This document shows positions 1 through 12,500 of a stretch of 64,000 nucleotides of DNA, one piece after another. Origin of the DNA: Elysia chlorotica (taxonomy: Eukaryota; Mollusca; Gastropoda; Plakobranchidae); NCBI GenBank assembly GCA_003991915.1, contig RQTK01000106.1, positions 208,950 to 272,949 on the forward strand. Reading direction: 5' to 3'. Numbering within the stretch: the stretch's first letter is position 1; every line of letters starts with the position of its first letter. The notes under the pieces are model-generated. The model had not been told where the DNA came from, made no database searches, and saw only the letters and a program-made list of their open reading frames with translations. The position numbers and the translations under genes are program-made.

Positions 1-354
1 TTTATTCATCCAGTATCCTGCGCATTCACAGCTTCTGCATTTAGTGTTTAATGTATTTTTATTCATTAAGTGTCCTGCGCATTCACAACTTATGCATTTA
101 GTGTTTTATGATAAACAACTCAAACGCACAGCTTCGTTTTAAATACTGTCCACTATCCGGAATATGTGTTGTTGTTTTTTTGTTGTTGTTTCCTGTAATA
201 TTTTAGTGTGTAGATCGTGCGGTTTCTGGTGTTAAAGGCATGTGTTTGTTTCAAATATTTTTACATCATGATTTTTTTAATAATGTAACATGTGGGAATT
301 CGTTTTCGGGCAAAGATGTTTTTTATTAAACATTTTAGAAATTAATCGAATATT
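1..354. other. AT-rich non-coding DNA with degenerate repeat units
   Basis: No gene is visible. Bases 1-110 hold two degenerate units of about 50 bp (ATTCACAGCTTMTGCATTTAGTG-like) that recur near 2120-2190, so they are outliers of the minisatellite territory at 1480-2945. Confidence 0.5.
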
Positions 355-505
355 GAAATAGTTAGACGGGTATTGAGCTAGAGTGCAAGGCTTTTAATCG
401 GAATGTTACGGGTTCGAGCCCCGTCGTGTTTTTCCCTTCTGGTTGGATGGGGAGTAATTTACTGTAACTGGCCAAATCCTGTGTATATCTCTCTTGGGTC
501 CCGTT
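355..505 (+). repeat. tRNA-Lys-like SINE head (fragment)
   Basis: A segment around 385-425 looks like the 3' half of a tRNA. It has CTTTTAATC at the anticodon loop (TTT, lysine) and a B-box-like GGTTCGAGCCC inside the T-arm hairpin ACGGG/CCCGT. It is followed by a non-tRNA body and lacks a closing acceptor stem, so I read it as the head of a tRNA-derived SINE rather than a working tRNA gene. Confidence 0.4.
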
Positions 506-1479
506 ACCGTATTGGATTTTTCTTGTGAACTTTGGCGACGTTTAATTAGAATATTGTTCCGTCTTGTATGAAAATGCATCTTTACGATTGTGTTTGTTGT
601 ATCTTGATCCACGTCATACCCAAACTTGTTTGTATGTTAAACTTAAAATCATCTTTCGTTGTTAGAGTCAGCATTCTAAAATTTAAAGAGAAAAAAATAT
701 TTTCAAGACCCTGTGTATTTCAAATTCAACGTTCCTTCAGTTTAGGAAGTCTTACTATAACATCTAATAATGTAGTCTCTTAAATACAGCCTACGCAAAT
801 GAAATACAAAACATTGCCGAAGATCTGGCGGTTACTTTACAGTATATAAATAGAATAAAATCTCAGATATTAAAACACCCATGGCGGTGTGAATTGTTTG
901 ATCGACCTTTTGTATGCTAGCATCACAAACGATGCTGTCAATATTATTTTTCAACCAGAAATAAAGCTTTTGCATACTTCCAATAGAATCGTTAATTATT
1001 GCTTCATTGTAGTTTAACATTTCAAGAAAATGTACATTTCCCATTTTTTAGCAAAACAATGGGCTCTTAATCTTATATGACATTGTGTTTGAAAAATCAA
1101 ATATTTTAAAACGTTTATACCCGTTTGCATGAGACTTAACTTTTAGTACCCTTAGCAGAGTTGTCACAAGTCCAATAAAATATAATCAATGACCATTATT
1201 TCTGCACTAAATGACATTATTGTATTTAACTCTTTCCACATTGTATTCCGGAGTGTTATTTTTTCGCTTCAGAAACTTTGTAGTTGTTATGAATAAAGGT
1301 CTTTTTTACAGCCTGCTAACAAAGATAAAAGCTAACGATAACCCCCAACCATGGTTTATTAATACTGTAGCTTTTTACCCAGAAACCTGCGTAAGAGAGA
1401 ACGTTGCGTTTTTTTCGTCACTCACGCTTATCAACATAGAACATAGTATTTAATACCTTCGGTGTTTTCCTGCAGTCAG

Positions 1480-2330
1480 TGTCTTATGAAGCTAGTGTTT
1501 TGAGCATCAAATGTCTTGTGCATTTACAGATTGTGCATTTAGTGTCTTGTGCGTTCAGATCTGCGTTCAGTGTGGGTGTGTGTTTCACCATTTGGCGTTC
1601 ATTGTTATTTGTATTCAGCGTCTTGTGGATTCTTTTCTACACGCAGTGTGGTTGCGCGTTTAAATTAAAATATTATTGCGTTTAGTGTTTTGAGCATGCA
1701 GTGGCCTGTTTGTTCAACGTCTTGTACATTTCACAGCTTGCCCATTCAGTGCTTTTGCATGGACGGTGTCTACTGCAGTCAGTGCCTTAAATAACCAGTG
1801 TCTTATGCATTTGGTGTCTACTGCATTCAGTGCCTTGTATGACCAGTGTCTTATGCATTTGGTGTCTACTGCAATCAGTGCCGTGTATAACCAGTGTCTT
1901 ATGCATTCGGTGTCTTCTGCAGTCAGTGTCTTGTATGACCGGTGTCTTATGCATTTGGTGTCTTCTGCCGTCAGTGCCTTGTAGAACCAGCGTCTTATGA
2001 ATTCGGTGTCTTCTGCAGTCACTCTTGTTTAACTACTGACTTGTGCATCAAGTTTCTTAAGCATTGAGTGCCTTGTGAAAGTAGTTTAATGTGCATTCAG
2101 TGCCTTGCAGGCTTATGACATTTAGTGTTTTATTTATTTTTATTCATTCAGTGTCTTGCGCATTCACAGCTTATGTATTTAGTGTTTAATGTATTTTTGT
2201 GCATTGAGTGCCTTGTGCAGTCCATGCGATGAGTAACTAGTGTCTTGTGCATTTAGTCTCCTGTGCATTGAATGTCTTGTACAATCCATACGATGAGTAA
2301 CTCGTCTCTTGTACATTCATTGTCTTGTGC
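1480..2330. repeat. Minisatellite, 48-bp higher-order unit of three 16-mers
   Basis: Copies of a 48-bp unit are clearest at 1766-2020. Each unit splits into three related 16-mers starting CAGTGTCTTATGCATT, TGGTGTCTACTGCAGT and CAGTGCCTTGTATGAC. Degenerate 16-mers continue to about 2330. Because 48 is a multiple of three, open frames of 70-100 codons arise on both strands; they are a by-product of the repeat and not genes. Confidence 0.85.
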
Positions 2331-2724
2331 AATTACAGTCGGAACATTCGGGGTCTTGCTCAGTCCGCAACTAGTGCCGGGTTCATTCTGTGTCTTCTAA
2401 TGCACATACATCGATGTATTCAGTGTTTTGCTGTTTATGTGGTTTGTTCATTCTATGGTTTTATTTATTCAGTGGTTTGTTTATTCAGTGTATTATTGAT
2501 TCAGTGGTTTGTTCGTTTATTCATTTGGTTTAGATCAGTGGTTTGTTCATTTAGTGGTTTGTTCATTGAGTGGGTTATTCATTCATTATCCTTGAGGTCA
2601 GTGTTTTGTTCCTTCATTGTCTTTTAAGTTAGTGGTGGCTCCCTTAACTTCAGTGGCCTGTACATACAGTCGTGTGTTTTTAAGTCGATGGTTGTTTTTT
2701 TGTTTGTTTGTTTTTTCAGTGGAC

Positions 2725-2945
2725 TGTGCAGTCAGTGTGTAGTGCAGTCAGTGTCTTGTGCAGTAAGTGTCTTGTGCAATCAGTGTGTAGTGCAGTCAGT
2801 GTCTTGTGCAATCAGTGTCTTGTGCAGTCAGTGTCTTGTGCAGTCAGTGTCTTGTGCAGTCAGTGTCTTGTGCACTCAGTGTCTTGTGCAGTCAGTGTCT
2901 TGTGCAGTCAGTGTCTTGTGCAGTCAGTGTCTTGTGCAGTTAATG
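2725..2945. repeat. Minisatellite, 16-bp unit
   Basis: About 14 near-perfect copies of a 16-bp unit (CAGTCAGTGTCTTGTG) lie head to tail. The unit is the same as one third of the 48-bp unit at 1480-2030. Overlapping open frames of 106 and 135 codons are repeat artefacts: a 16-bp period reads through all three frames and gives a 16-residue Cys/Val/Ser period. Confidence 0.9.
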
Positions 2946-4900
2946 TCTTGTCGTTTTGTGTATTCCAAATTCGTTCAGTGGTCAACGTATTCAATGTGTT
3001 ATGCATAAAGTACAGATATGTGAATTCCAAGTATTTGTATGTTTGGTCCAGTGTGTATAATATGGGTGAGTATAATTTTTTAGCAATACGCGTTCGTGTT
3101 CATAGTTCAAGTTAAGTCGATCTAGTCTTTATTTTAACAAAGAATGTCTACTGCATCTTGTTCACTATGTTTGCGCCATTGGAAAATACATGAAGGTTGA
3201 TTTCTTCTTTTGGATAGAAAAAAAATTATATAAAATGGCGGAGCTTTCTTTGTGTCTTTTTGGATGTGAAATCGGTGTAAGCCGCTCGTTTGTTTGTTTT
3301 GTTGTTGTTGTTTTTTTGTACTTTTGAATTTTAAATGTTTTTGCTAATTGAGAATTGTTTAATTAAATACTAATATATTATGTGTATTTTTTTTCATATT
3401 ACTAAATGGATAACCAAACAATGGTTGTACTCCTCGAGTTGCATTCCCAAATAATTATCCCAAATTTATTTGATGCATTTAAAATATGCATAGGAGCGCT
3501 TTGTCCTAATTCTAACAAACAAGATGTGCAAGTTCCAAAACGTATGACTCTAGTACGTTTTGGTTACCTTCATCCCCGATCTCTCAACAAAAAATTAAGC
3601 TGTGTTGATAAAAAGCAGGTATGAAAAGTTACAAAATTGTACATTAAAAATATTCCTTGTGTTTAAAAAAGCGGAAACCATATCATGAAAGTTTCAGAAC
3701 TAGTGAAATGCAGTGTAATTAAACCAAGTTCTAAACAAATTGCAATTTGTGTGACAACAATGAATGTGTTGGTTTTCACCTTTTTCTTGATTATGCAAAA
3801 CATGGCTTGATAACGTGACTGAACGTTGTTTACATAAAACCTTCATTTAGAATTACTTCGTACAAAGTTAAAAATAATAAGAGATTTATTCTCTTATCTC
3901 AACAAACTTTATCGAAATATTTTTGAGAGATTTAAAAAAATATTAACAAATATTAGAAAGCTAAAAAAGTACAATAAGCACAAACACAACAAAATCTAAA
4001 ACAAAGCAAACAATATTCGGAGCATTGACTTTTATCACAGCTAAACTGTCAGTCTAAGTTGTTAAGGTCTATTGTATAGCTTTATTATCTCACATCTAAC
4101 CTCCGGTCCACATAAAAGGGGCCTAAAGAAGCTAGAGTGATTTGGTCAACAGGTGTGTTGGTATAGAAATTGATGCCTTGGATATTTTTTTTGTTTCTTT
4201 TTGTTGTTAATGTTGTTGGTTCTTTTTTTTAGTTGTTTTTTTTTGGGGGGGGGGGTTGTAGTTGTTTTTTTTTTAGCTCGGTTTTTTGTTGATCCGTCCT
4301 TGTTTGTTTTGTTCAGTGTATTTTTTTTTTTGCTTGTTTGTTTTTGTGTGTGGTTTTCATTTTTTTTTCTCTCTAATCTTACTTCATTATTTGTCTCTTT
4401 ACTTTGAACACAAACTGATGTCAACGTGTAGACTTGAAATGCATCGAAATAAATAAAGAAAATAGTATATTTAAATACATGTAATGCGCATACATGATAA
4501 CCGAGGCCTATTTCTTTCTGTGGAGCCTTTGGTATTTGTGATTAAAATTACTTGTGACAATACGATTACCGCTAATTTGAATTAACTGTTTTATTTATTG
4601 CATGAATGTAAAGTTTCACAACGCCAGTCACAATTACTGCAAGATTCTTTTTTAATGTAAAATATTAACGTGAAATGTTACAGTGCACGACATGTTGTAA
4701 AGTTTTGGTTCAAGATTTATTTCTAACAATAAATTGTTTCCCATTCTTTATTCATGTATTTTCCATCCTCCAAATGCAGAAAATGTTACCAGATTAAATA
4801 TTATACCCCCCCCCTCTATAGCATCAATACAAATAACGGACTGTTCTGGTAGACTATTGCAATCAATAACCTAAAATTGATAGTCTATTACAGGATCGCT
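2946..4900. other. No gene seen
   Basis: This is AT-rich non-coding sequence. It holds short T-rich and G-rich tracts (a G run near 4244-4254) and a few open frames under 95 codons, without splice structure, domain motifs or codon bias like the real exons further on. Confidence 0.5.
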
Positions 4901-4904
4901 CTGT

Positions 4905-5900
4905 TACTTTTACCATCTCTAAGTGAAGATCCTGCAATGGTTAAAAGAGATATTCCTTCTACTTCCCTACTCTAAGTGTAGATTCTGCAATGGTTTAAAA
5001 AGATAACCCGTTCAATTTTTCTAATTCAAATAAAAATCCAGAAATGTTTTAAAAGATAGCCCTTTCACTTTTTGTAATTCAAATAAAGACGTAGCAATAT
5101 TTTAAAGGATAGCCCGTACACTCTTTCTAATTCAAATAAAGATCCAGCAATGTTTTAAGGGATAGCCCTTTCAGTTTTTCTAATTAAAAAAAAGATCCAG
5201 CAATGTTTATAAGCGTAGCCCTCATACTTTTCTTAGTCTAGTTGTAGATTCTGCAATATTTTAAGGGATAGCCCGTTCACTATTTCTAATTCAAATAAAG
5301 ATCCAGCAATATTTTAAAGGATAACCCATATACTCTTACTAATTCAAATAAAGATCCAGCAATGTTTTAAAGGTTAGCCCGTTCACTTTTTCTAATTCAA
5401 ATAAAGATCCAGCAATTTTTTAAGGGATAGCCCTCATACTTTTCTTAGTCTAACTGTAGATTCTTCAACGTTTTAAAGGATAGCCCGTTCACTATTTCTA
5501 ATTCAAATAAAGATCCAGCAATGTTTTGAAGGATAGTCCTTCCAGTCTTTCTAATTCAAATAAAGATCAAGCAATTTTTAAAGGATAGTCCTTTCAGTTT
5601 TTCTAATTCAAATAAAGATCCAGCAATGTTTTAAAGGATAGGCCGTGCAATCTTTCTAATTCAAATAAAGATCCAGCAATGTTTTAAAGGATAGCCCTTT
5701 CACTCTGTGTATTTCAAAAACAGATCCAGCAATGTTTTAAAGGATAGCCATTTCACTTTTTCTAATTCAAATAAAGATCCAGCACTATTTTAAAGAATAG
5801 CCCTTTCAGTCGTTCTAATTCAAAAGATCCAGTAATATTTTAAGGGATAGCCCTCATACTTTTCTTAGTGTAACTGTAGATTCTGCAATGGTTTAAAAAA
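4905..5900. repeat. ~54-bp tandem array directly upstream of a gene start
   Basis: About 17 degenerate units of roughly 54 bp carry the core AAATAAAGATCCAGCAATG followed by TTTTAAAGGATAGCCC. A variant unit with GTAGATTCTGCAATGGTTT occurs at both ends (near 4979 and 5877) and inside. The array stops about 10 bp before the start codon at 5911, so it must supply promoter and/or 5' UTR sequence if that start is used. Many units contain ATG-TTT-TAA or ATG-TTT-TGA. Confidence 0.85.
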
Positions 5901-5910
5901 GCCCAGTAAG

Positions 5911-6076
5911 ATGCCTGGCTATACAGTGTTCCGATACTGCCTTCTACTACTGCTACTGCGCGCCGCTATGGCTTTCCTAGAGTGCAACGACCAGTGTCGC
6001 CAAACCAAGTTCAGAGGGACGAGCGGTCGAAAGGTGGTGTCCGCCGCTGACCACCTGTCTTCGATGTCCAGATCAG
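5911..6076 (+). CDS. Secreted protein exon 1 (signal peptide)
   Basis: It starts at the first ATG after the 54-bp array and encodes about 21 residues of signal peptide with a run of six Leu, then ECNDQC. The donor is CAG|GTGCGG. It ends in phase 1, matching the two bases GA that open exon 2 (Gly codon). Confidence 0.8.
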
Positions 6077-9000
6077 GTGCGGTAATATATTATATATATG
6101 TATATGTATATATATATACACACACACACACACAATCATTCATACATATGTGCAATATGAACACGTTTACATTATTTTATTCTGATTGGTTTTGTGTGTT
6201 GGGTTCACTTGTATGCGAGTGCTGTTGTTTAGCGTCCAACGTTAGCATTACGAAGGCTTTTTGTGGACATACCCCAAGACTGACGTCTGAAAAATTTAAG
6301 TGGTGCCACACACGAGAAAGGGTCGTCACATTAAACTGACACCGAACCAACCAGTAGGCGACGAAACTGGATAAATACATATTTGAACGATTCTGGGAAT
6401 CGAACCGCGGACTTTCCAATCACGAAACCAAGGTTCTACCACATGAACCAGCTCGCCCGCCTCAGATCGGATTGGGTTACATGTATACATCCTTGCAATA
6501 TGAACACATTTTAATTATGTTTGATTAGTTTGGTGTATTGGTTCGAGTAAGAAGGCCAAGAACGATTTGTAAACTACCACGGCGGTGTTGTATCTACGAG
6601 CCAAGAAAAGCTGTCAGTTTGCTTACTCGCACGTTGATTGCAATGAACTCTTTGTTAACGGCTCTACATGAAATTAATATACTTCTCATTGACTCCGTAC
6701 TTTACAGGAATGTCCAATATTATCTGTGCTGCCTACTGTAGACGCAATATCAACTGCGACCTCTACCACTACAGCACAGTGCACAACGTTTGTGAAACGT
6801 TCAAGAAGACAAGTGGTTTCAACGTTATAGACGATCTGACGGCAGATCCAAATTGGTCCTGTGAGTTCAGTTCTTTTGTTTCGTTTTCTTTTTGTTCCTA
6901 ATGTTTAAATGCAGCAAATAAGCTGTAATGACGGTTCCCTATATTTAGGTCCTAATTTTTTACGTGCTGCGAGACATAGATTGAGCAAGGATACCAGGAC
7001 TTCTGTCTTAGCCGTAATACTGACGCAGGCCCAAACCAGGAATTTAAAGACGGTGTCAGGGGCAGTGAAGATGCTTTCATGTTTAATATTGCCATGAAGC
7101 TGTTGTTGGGTTGGTTTAAAGTCCAACAGCAGCACTAGACTATATTGTGGACGGGCCCCAAGACGGACGTATGACAATTTTATGTGCTGCCACACACGGG
7201 ACAGAGCGGGGATACCATGACTCCTGTCTCAGCTGGTCATATTATACTGACACCGACCCAACCAGTAGGGAACGCAACAGCCAGGATTCGAACTCGGGAC
7301 CTTTTGCGTCGGAAGCCGATGTTCTACCCCTGGACCACCGCGCCCCCCTGTCATGAAGCAAGACTTTAACCCGAATTGGTCTTGACGAAAATCAGATTAA
7401 GTTGACGGGAGAGATAACTCTTTTTGAAAAAATTCATTAAAATTTACCCAGAATACTGCTTGCTAAATAAATGTAACTAGCCAAATATACAATGACTTTG
7501 CATGTGTGCAAGCTGTCGGCTCAGTTTGTGTCTACACAGATTGGGATAACATTTTTAATAGAAAGTCTTTATATTCACCAAAAAAGTTGCTAATAAATAT
7601 GACTAGCCAACTTCACAATTACTTTGCATGTGTTAACTGAAAAGTTATTTTTAGTTTTTATCCTGCTCAGTTTGTGTCTACATCTTTCACTATCTTTATT
7701 TCTGCATAATAAAACAACTGTGCCCCGGCGTCGTTGCGTTCGATGTCAGTATAACGTGACAGGCTAAGACAAGTGCCGACCGTGTCTTCCCGAACTGTTT
7801 CTATGTGGAAAACGTAAAATTGTCAGATCTTGAACTTGGGACTTGTCCCTAAGACCCTTCCGATGGGTGAGAATGTCTGATTTCCTCAGTCGCTACATTG
7901 ATTTGATCAATAATGGTTTGTTTTCTAAACGTATGCCTCTTTCAGGCCTATGGATAACGAGCATGTGAACGATCTTTCAAGCAATGTAGTGTAGTACTTT
8001 TACATAGTTTTCGTTTGACATTGTACATGTACATGGATTACCTAAAATTCTCCCAATTCATAGTAGAAATGTTTTAAAGCAGAAAGAGTTTGCTTTAAAG
8101 TATTTTATCATAATATAATCATATATAAATTTACGATTAAATCTCTCTGAATTTCAGCCTGGATCGAGATCGGAACTTGGACTCTAGTTTTCCGGTCCCA
8201 GAGTCGGATCGGGGTCTCTACGTATGAAACGTGGATCGATTCCGCCCACCAGGATGACAACCCTTATCCGAGCGACTTTCCGGCGGCCTGCCTTGGGTTG
8301 TCTCTCTACGACAATTGTGACCGACATTTCCGGAGTCGAGTTCTGGACAACTGGGTCAACATTAAAGAGGTAATACCACCCGACTGTTAAATAATATTAT
8401 TATAACCGGCTGATACTGAGTCATGGTATCCTCGCACTGTCTCTGTGTGGCAAGACGTAAACTTGTCAAACGTTATTCTTGGGACACGTCCACAATATGA
8501 CCTACATAGTGCTGACGATAGACGCTAGACGCTAGGAAATAACTGATTACCACCCGATTTGTCTCATAAGTAATAAACGTGTTTAAGTTTCATTACGTTT
8601 GTTGCTCTCTAAAAAACCCATATATCGCAAATCGCTTATATTGTGGACGAGTCAACAGACTAACGTGTGATAGTTTTACATGCTGCCTTACAGAATTATA
8701 AAGGAGATAATAAAACTTTTTATCTCAGTGAATCACACCAAAGTGACACCAACCTAAACAGTTTATCACGCTTTTCTTGTTGCTATGTTTGGAAGATTAA
8801 GAAAAGTGTGGATAAGTTATTTCATATGTCCAAAACCAAACAACGTGTGTTATATTATTGTATGACATATTAACAGAGTTCTCTTGAAACATTACTGCTT
8901 TGTTTTTAGCCATTTCTTTATTCATGATATAATATGCTGCTAACACTTTAGCGCGAACTAAAACGACGGTCTGTCTTCCCAGGTGTATTTCTCTCTGGTC

Positions 9001-9435
9001 AAGGATGACGTGGAAGTGGTCCGCATCTTGTTTGACGGTCAGGGCACTGACCGCATGTCCTGGTTCTCCCAGAGTCGAATACTGGACTCGTCCTGGTCAG
9101 AGCTGGCCACAGACGCTAAACTGGAGCCAGTCATGATAAGCGGGTAACTATATTGTAGACCGGTCCCAAGACTAACATCTGACAGATATATGTAGGTGTC
9201 ACACAGAAACAGTGCGGAGATACCAAGACTCCTGTCTCAGCCGTTCACATTATACTGACACCCATCCAACAATTTGAGGACAAATTTGGCAAATGAATTT
9301 TTAACCTTTCATGGGTTTAGAACCAAAAATCTCCTGATTGTGAGACCAACGCCCCGACCCATTTCTCCTGCCCACTCATTTTTTAGAGGATTGTACGTTT
9401 TACAGACGCCCTGCGCTGTTGTTTTTTGTGGTTGT

Positions 9436-9508
<73 letters not shown>

Positions 9509-12500
9509 CTGGTTGCTATTGATGATTTTATTGGTTTTGTTGCTTTTTTGTTTTGTTTTTATGCCTTGCGCTTGCTTGATTTCTCTGATCTATAGCAGTT
9601 AATAAAAAGAATAATAATAATAAGTTGCCCCTTTAAAAAAAAAAAGAATATAACATAGTTAATAACACATGTCATGTTTTTACAAAACAAAACAAAAACA
9701 TTCCTTCATACAATAACAAGATATTTTCACACATAATTAAGCTAGGCGATCGGACAAAATGCGATTACCGGTAGAGACAGACATCCAGGCCTCTCTACTC
9801 TGCCTCTGAATAACAGTATAGAAAAATGTCAGATATTTGTATTGGGACTATTATGCTTTTTTTTTGCAGTCCGTGTTACAAAGGTAAATTACGAATTCAA
9901 TGCCATAGCGAGGTACCAGAAGACAAATCCAGTGTTTTTAAAAGTAGGCTAGGATTCTTCAATTGAGTCACAGCCATAGCTTACTATATTAAGTACTCCG
10001 TGGTCACAACTTATTATTTCGCCGTATAGGATCCCCCAGGGGAACCTAGGAGACGTTAAACCCAGAGAGAGGGAGAGAATTCTCTCCCTCCCTCTATAGA
10101 GAACAGCTTATTTTTTTTTGTTCTTTTGTTTCAATAGGGATGCATCGGTGAAGATTCAATTAGAATCTTAAATTCGCATATTATTAAATTGCAGCCATTT
10201 TATATGGTTTAGGTTTTTTTAGATGAAAAATGTAATATTTAGGCACAGAAAACTAAACTCTGTCCTAGTTTAAAATCTCCTAGGTTCTGAATGAAAACCT
10301 ATTCGGCGATGGGACCGCAAAACAGGGAAACGGGGACTTGGCCGCAAGCATTGTAGATTGTATTGATTTCTTTAATGTGTTAATACTATTTTGTATAATA
10401 TAAAAATTTCTTTCGTCATTGTTGTTGTTGGTGTGTGTGTGTGTGTGTGTTATGTATAAGTTATTTACAGTTTGTTTTTGTTTTCATTTTTTTTCCATTA
10501 AAAAAAACACAAAAACATTGCCTTGTTTCCTTCTACCTCCTTGAAGCGGTTGTCAGAACAAGAGCTGCCGACGGTTTCGAATCCATGAAACGTGGACTTA
10601 TTGTAAATGGGAATCTTTCTACACGTTTACCATCGACAAGAACTACGATATCTGCACAACCTGCTGCTGGGAACCGCTGGACGTCTCGACTTTTCCTGTG
10701 TTTCTTTACTCGCCGGTGGATGGTCGGGCATCTCTAGGTTTGGAAAGAGGTGAGATACAGTCCTTGGCAGTTTCTTCTTCTTCTTTGCGTTCACTCAAAT
10801 GGACAGCCCAGTCTCTGACATGAATGTTGCTGTGCGCCGTAGGTCCTCCAGGCTTCCATACAGCTTCTGTGCCATTGGTGTGTCCTGTGGCCACATCAGG
10901 TTTCTTAGGTTTTCATACATGGGGCAGTGTTGTAGGACATGGATGACTGTTTGACCTCCAGTTTGGCATGTGCACTGGTCTGATGTTCCAATATAGAGCT
11001 TTGTGTAGAGGTGGTGATTCAGGCGGTTGTGTCCTGTTCTGAGCCTAAAAATGACCACTTGTTCAGCTCTTGTCAGTGCATGATAAGCATCATTTTGGAC
11101 ATGGTTGGGGTGTTCCTGCATTGGCAGTTTAGATGTTGACATAAAAATTATACAGTCTTACAGAGTACAATGTACGTCTCGACTTTTCCTGTGTTTCTTT
11201 ACTCCCCTGAGGACGGTAGGGCATCTCTAGGTTTGGAAAGAGGTGAGATACAGTTCTTGGCAGTTTAGATTTTGACATAAAAATTATACAGTCTTACAGA
11301 GTACAATGTACGTCTCGACTTTTCCTGTGTTTATAAAATTATACAGTCTTACAGAGTACAATGTACGTCTCGACTTTTCCTGTGTTTATAAAATTATACA
11401 GTCTTACAGAGTACAATGTAAATCTCGACTTTTCCTGTGTTTCTTTACTCGCCGGTCGACGGTCGCGCATCTCTAGGTTTGAAAAGAGGTGAGATACTAA
11501 CAGTCCTTGGCAGTTTAGATTTTGACATAAAATTATACAGTCTTACAGAGTACAATGGACGTCTCGACTTTTCCTGTGTTTCTTTACTCACCGGTGGATG
11601 GTCGGGCATCTCTAGGTTTGGAAAGAGGTGAGATACAGTCCTTGGCAGTTTAGATGTTGACATGAAAATTATACAGTCTTTATTATGTCGTTAAGTTCTA
11701 TATAGTGCTTGGTTGGTTGGGTTGGTTTAACGTCCAACAGCAGCACTATATAGGCTATATTGTGGACGGGCCCTAAGACGGGCGTCTGACAATTTTATAT
11801 GCTGCCACACACGAGACATGACTCCTGTCTCAGCCGGTCACATTATAATGACACCGACCAAACCAGTAGGGAACGCTACAGCCAGGATTCGAACTCGGGA
11901 CATTTTGCGTCGGAAGCCGATGTTCTACCCCTGGGCCACCGCGCCCCCCTATATAGTGCTGATGTTGGACGTTAAACCAACTCAACTCCATGTCGTTAAG
12001 TCGAAGGACGTAACTCACAAGCCAAATTAAAGAAATGTTTTAACGATCTAACATGCTCGAAAATGCTTTTCGTTTCGTTCTCAAACTTTGAAACTGATGC
12101 ACGCACGACGTCATTTTAGATTTTTTTTTTTACTGTATTGTGACTCAGTTACGCATGGGTTTTTTTTCCCTTAGGTTCGTAAATTTTAAATAATATGAAA
12201 ATTTATTTATTTTTTTTTTGCTAGTAAATTTAACAGTTATTTGAAACATTCTCATTTGAAAGATTATCATTAGATAATTAACTGCCCCACAGTGAAAATC
12301 AGTTGCCTTAATTAAAAATCACTTTAAGATTTCACCTAGGCCTATATGACAAGCCAAAAAGTAAGATATAAAAATGTATAGCGTCCATACACACAGACTA
12401 CTTCAAAGTTTTACATAGTACCAAACAGGCTTCTTGAATTAGTTTCGCAGTTTAAAATAAAATGAAAACATTAATAAATCAAACTGGATAGAAGCAGTCT

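Noticed and set aside
395-432. tRNA-Lys gene
   Set aside because: The T arm and anticodon loop are present but the acceptor stem does not close, and a SINE-like body follows.
1714-3115. Open frames of 70-135 codons with Cys/Val/Ser repeats on both strands
   Set aside because: They follow the 16/48-bp repeat period, overlap on opposite strands and have no gene context.
6905-7369. Open frames next to exon 2 of the secreted-protein gene
   Set aside because: They are translations of a SINE in either orientation (DGPQDGR and similar words recur at every SINE).
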